From: Candidatus Woesearchaeota archaeon
Lineage (GTDB): Archaea; Nanobdellota; Nanobdellia; Woesearchaeales; GW2011-AR9
Direction of reading: 5' to 3'
Length of the DNA: 25,179 bases
Assembly (NCBI GenBank): GCA_018303045.1
Contig: JAGVYX010000001.1
Coordinates: 1-25,179 of the forward strand
Part shown: positions 23,784 to 25,179 of the stretch, in pieces
Position numbering within the stretch: the first letter of the stretch is position 1
Layout of the letters: the number at the start of each line of letters is the position of its first letter
Notes under the pieces: generated by a model
What the model saw: only the letters and a program-made list of their open reading frames with translations
Databases searched by the model: none
What the model was told of the DNA's origin: nothing
Translations under genes and position numbers: made by a program

Positions 23784-24428
23784 AATCCTAAAGGAGAAAC
23801 TTCGGTTTTGAACACAATCATTGGAGCTTTGATTGGCATAGGGGTAGCAGTTATAACTATTGCTGTCATTTTTTCCCTGATAAAAACAGGCAATCCCGGG
23901 CAGGACAGCTTAATTAAATTAACTCAAAAAGCGCAGGAAATCCATAAGCAGGGCCCAGGAGCTAATGGGCAGGCGATTCATTTCCAGGATAAAGATTCTT
24001 ATTACTATCCCATAACCAAAGAAACCAGAAACAAGATTATTGCCAATTATAACCGGTTGATTGCTGACATTATAGTTACTCCTGAAACTTCCCGGCTGCC
24101 GGGAGAGATCGTTTATGTTTTGGCGCATACTACTAAATTTCCTGATTGTGAAACGCAGGATTGTTTGTGTTTATGCCAAGAATTCGATGACGAAGTGGTT
24201 AAACGCTGCCGGCCGGGCAAATTAATTTGCGAACAGTTGCCGGAAATCAGCCTATCTCCCGGAACGGAAGTGATGTTTAAGAAGACTGATGAAACTCCAG
24301 CGATGCAGCAGGTTCAATTCATCAACTGCCGCGACAGGGAAACCTATTGCAAAAACAGCCAGAACGGCGACATTAGCATCATTTTTAATTGGCTGGACCG
24401 GCAGGGCATATATAATGCTATAAAATAA
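23781..24428 (+). CDS. pilin-like exported protein with C-x-C-x-C motif
   Basis: 215 residues. The N-terminus MNPKGETSVLNTIIGALIGI has K-G before a helix at about 9-34 (VLNTIIGALIGIGVAVITIAVIFSLI). The exterior region begins with a helical, gln/lys-rich stalk, then NGQAIHFQDKDSYYYPITKETRNKI in outline, a beta section (GEIVYVLAHTT), and a cysteine cluster DCETQDCLCLCQEF followed by RCRPGKLICEQL. Later cysteines are in INCRDRETYCKN, ending SIIFNWLDRQGIYNAIK. The clustered cysteines could bind a metal or form disulphides. I recall similar DCLCLC-type clusters in DPANN surface proteins without a named family. Confidence 0.78.
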   Translation: MNPKGETSVLNTIIGALIGIGVAVITIAVIFSLIKTGNPGQDSLIKLTQKAQEIHKQGPGANGQAIHFQDKDSYYYPITKETRNKIIANYNRLIADIIVTPETSRLPGEIVYVLAHTTKFPDCETQDCLCLCQEFDDEVVKRCRPGKLICEQLPEISLSPGTEVMFKKTDETPAMQQVQFINCRDRETYCKNSQNGDISIIFNWLDRQGIYNAIK

Positions 24429-24475
24429 AAATGTTATAAAATAAATAAACTGGAGATGATCTAAATTATATGCCA

Positions 24476-24530
24476 AAGGGAAACTATCCCTTCATGTATA
24501 CAAAAGGCGCAAAATTCTGTTCGGAATTTT
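24476..24530. other. two hairpins in the gap before the pilin gene
   Basis: AAGGGA/TCCCTT (24476-24481 with 24487-24492) and AAAATTC/GAATTTT (24511-24517 with 24524-24530) form two small stem-loops in the 141-bp gap. They may end the upstream transcript. No gene is seen in this gap. Confidence 0.4.
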
Positions 24531-24542
24531 TAGTCTGGGGGT

Positions 24543-24576
24543 ATACTTTAAAATGAATAATACTTTAAAATGAATA
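24543..24576 (+). repeat. 17-bp tandem duplication spanning the start codon
   Basis: ATACTTTAAAATGAATA is repeated exactly at 24543-24559 and 24560-24576. The second copy contains the start codon of the next gene (24570). The first copy's ATG (24553) opens a six-codon frame, MNNTLK, whose TGA overlaps the real ATG. GTATACTTTA at 24541-24550 could also be the TATA box for a leaderless transcript. Confidence 0.8.
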
Positions 24577-24986
24577 AAAAGGGATTAATTTTTAATGGAA
24601 AAAAAGGCTATAGCATTCTGCTAACTATTTTTGAGCTTTTGGTAGTCATCGCGATAATCGTAATGGTTAATGTCAAGGCTTCCAGCTATGCTAAATCTGA
24701 TCCGATAGCGCAGAAAACTATAGCTAACGATCTGGCATTAATGATTGATGCCTTAGTTGGCTTTCCCGGGAATGTTCTGGTGGAATATCCTAAAGACGTT
24801 TCCAAGTATTCTTTTTTAGTCAGCTCGGGAAAAGTAGTAGCGCTAAATACTGAAGGAGCAAATGTAAGAAAAGAAAGCAAATTTACTCTACCGGATAATT
24901 ATGATGCCGGTGGGGATGTGGAGCGAAAAGCCAGGCTCTGTGTAAGAAAAACCACTAACAAAATCTTTCTGGAGGCCTGTCCATGA
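24570..24986 (+). CDS. type IV pilin-like protein (FELLVVIAII helix)
   Basis: 138 residues. The leader MNKKGLIFNGKKGYSILLTI is followed by FELLVVIAIIVMVN (residues 21-34), almost the canonical type IV pilin helix T-L-I-E-L-L-V-V-I-A-I-I, including Glu22. In canonical pilins Glu is at +5 after the processed glycine; here the last glycine (Gly13) puts it at +9, so the peptidase site is shifted or different. The exterior part is helix then beta (IANDLALMIDALVGFPGNV, KYSFLVSSGKVVAL, ARLCVRK, FLEAC), matching a small pilin globular domain with one possible disulphide. Its stop overlaps the next start (ATGA). A structural pilin or pseudopilin is the best guess. Confidence 0.78.
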   Translation: MNKKGLIFNGKKGYSILLTIFELLVVIAIIVMVNVKASSYAKSDPIAQKTIANDLALMIDALVGFPGNVLVEYPKDVSKYSFLVSSGKVVALNTEGANVRKESKFTLPDNYDAGGDVERKARLCVRKTTNKIFLEACP

Positions 24987-25179
24987 ATAGAAAGGGAGAA
25001 GGCCAAGAAAGCTCTTTTGAAAATGCGCAGACGATAATCTTCTTTACGGTAATGATGTTTGCGATAACCATTCTAGTATTTACTTTTATTTTCCTGTTAA
25101 ATTCCTATGAATCAGGATTAACAGCTGTTCCGGGAGAATTTAAAGCTGAAGTGTTAAGCCTGCGGTTTATCAATAGCCC
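24983..25179 (+). CDS. pilin-like protein, truncated by window edge
   Basis: The first 65 residues are present; the frame is open at the end of the window. MNRKGEGQESSFENAQTIIF has K-G before a helix at about 17-43 (TIIFFTVMMFAITILVFTFIFLL). The S-F-E-N-A-Q section before the helix is longer than in its neighbours. The remainder visible (NSYESGLTAVPGEFKAEVLSLRFIN) is the start of the exterior stalk. ATG overlaps the stop of the pilin-like gene before it, so the operon continues to the right. Confidence 0.75.
   Translation, partial: MNRKGEGQESSFENAQTIIFFTVMMFAITILVFTFIFLLNSYESGLTAVPGEFKAEVLSLRFINS

Overview
The window looks like a chromosomal segment of a DPANN archaeon of the Woesearchaeota/Pacearchaeota/Nanoarchaeota type. 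The support is: AT-rich intergenic gaps with archaeal TATA boxes about 25-30 bases before several starts (probably leaderless mRNAs); many exported proteins that open with a short basic stretch, K/R-G or K/R-A, and one membrane helix (archaeal class III, pilin-like signals); and very large cysteine-rich secreted proteins of a kind I recall from DPANN genomes. I see no rRNA, tRNA, CRISPR array or housekeeping gene, so the lineage is inferred from protein style only.

Layout. 1-737: a small exported, lipoprotein-like protein. 799-6197: a giant secreted cysteine-rich protein with a MopE-like metal-binding motif, split in two by an apparent one-base deletion in an A run (5151-5155). 6276-6919, minus strand: a VapBC toxin-antitoxin pair, with a perfect palindrome upstream (6961-6984) as likely operator. 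6990-7161: a 152-bp foldback element with 13-bp terminal inverted repeats and a 10-bp target-site duplication, i.e. a MITE. 7198-7518: a small three-helix membrane protein.

7613-10220: a pilin-signal-anchored Ig-like/cysteine-rich protein, also split by an apparent one-base insertion in a G run (9129-9136). 10217-11071 and 11208-17405: two type I membrane proteins that share a six-cysteine N-terminal domain and a short IF-x-x-L motif in their basic cytoplasmic tails. The second is 2065 residues long, with three carboxypeptidase-regulatory-like domains, a fibronectin III-like domain, a cysteine-rich block, Ig-like repeats and thrombospondin-type-3 calcium motifs before the membrane helix.

17402-25179 (continuing past the right edge): thirteen consecutive plus-strand genes, almost all small, one-helix, pilin-like exported proteins, several coupled by ATGA or TGATG overlaps. 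Two of them (41 and 55 residues) are very short. One has a near-canonical type IV pilin helix, one carries a TSP3 calcium motif, and one carries CPWC plus a glycine-rich hydrophobic hairpin.

My reading is that 7613-25179 encodes one cell-surface assembly: large disulphide-rich, calcium-binding adhesin-like proteins together with a set of pilin-like membrane subunits. No assembly ATPase, TadC/FlaJ-like platform or prepilin peptidase is present in the window, so those would have to be elsewhere or not needed. The function is inferred and untested. Short tandem duplications just upstream of several gene starts and three foldback structures are further non-coding signals.
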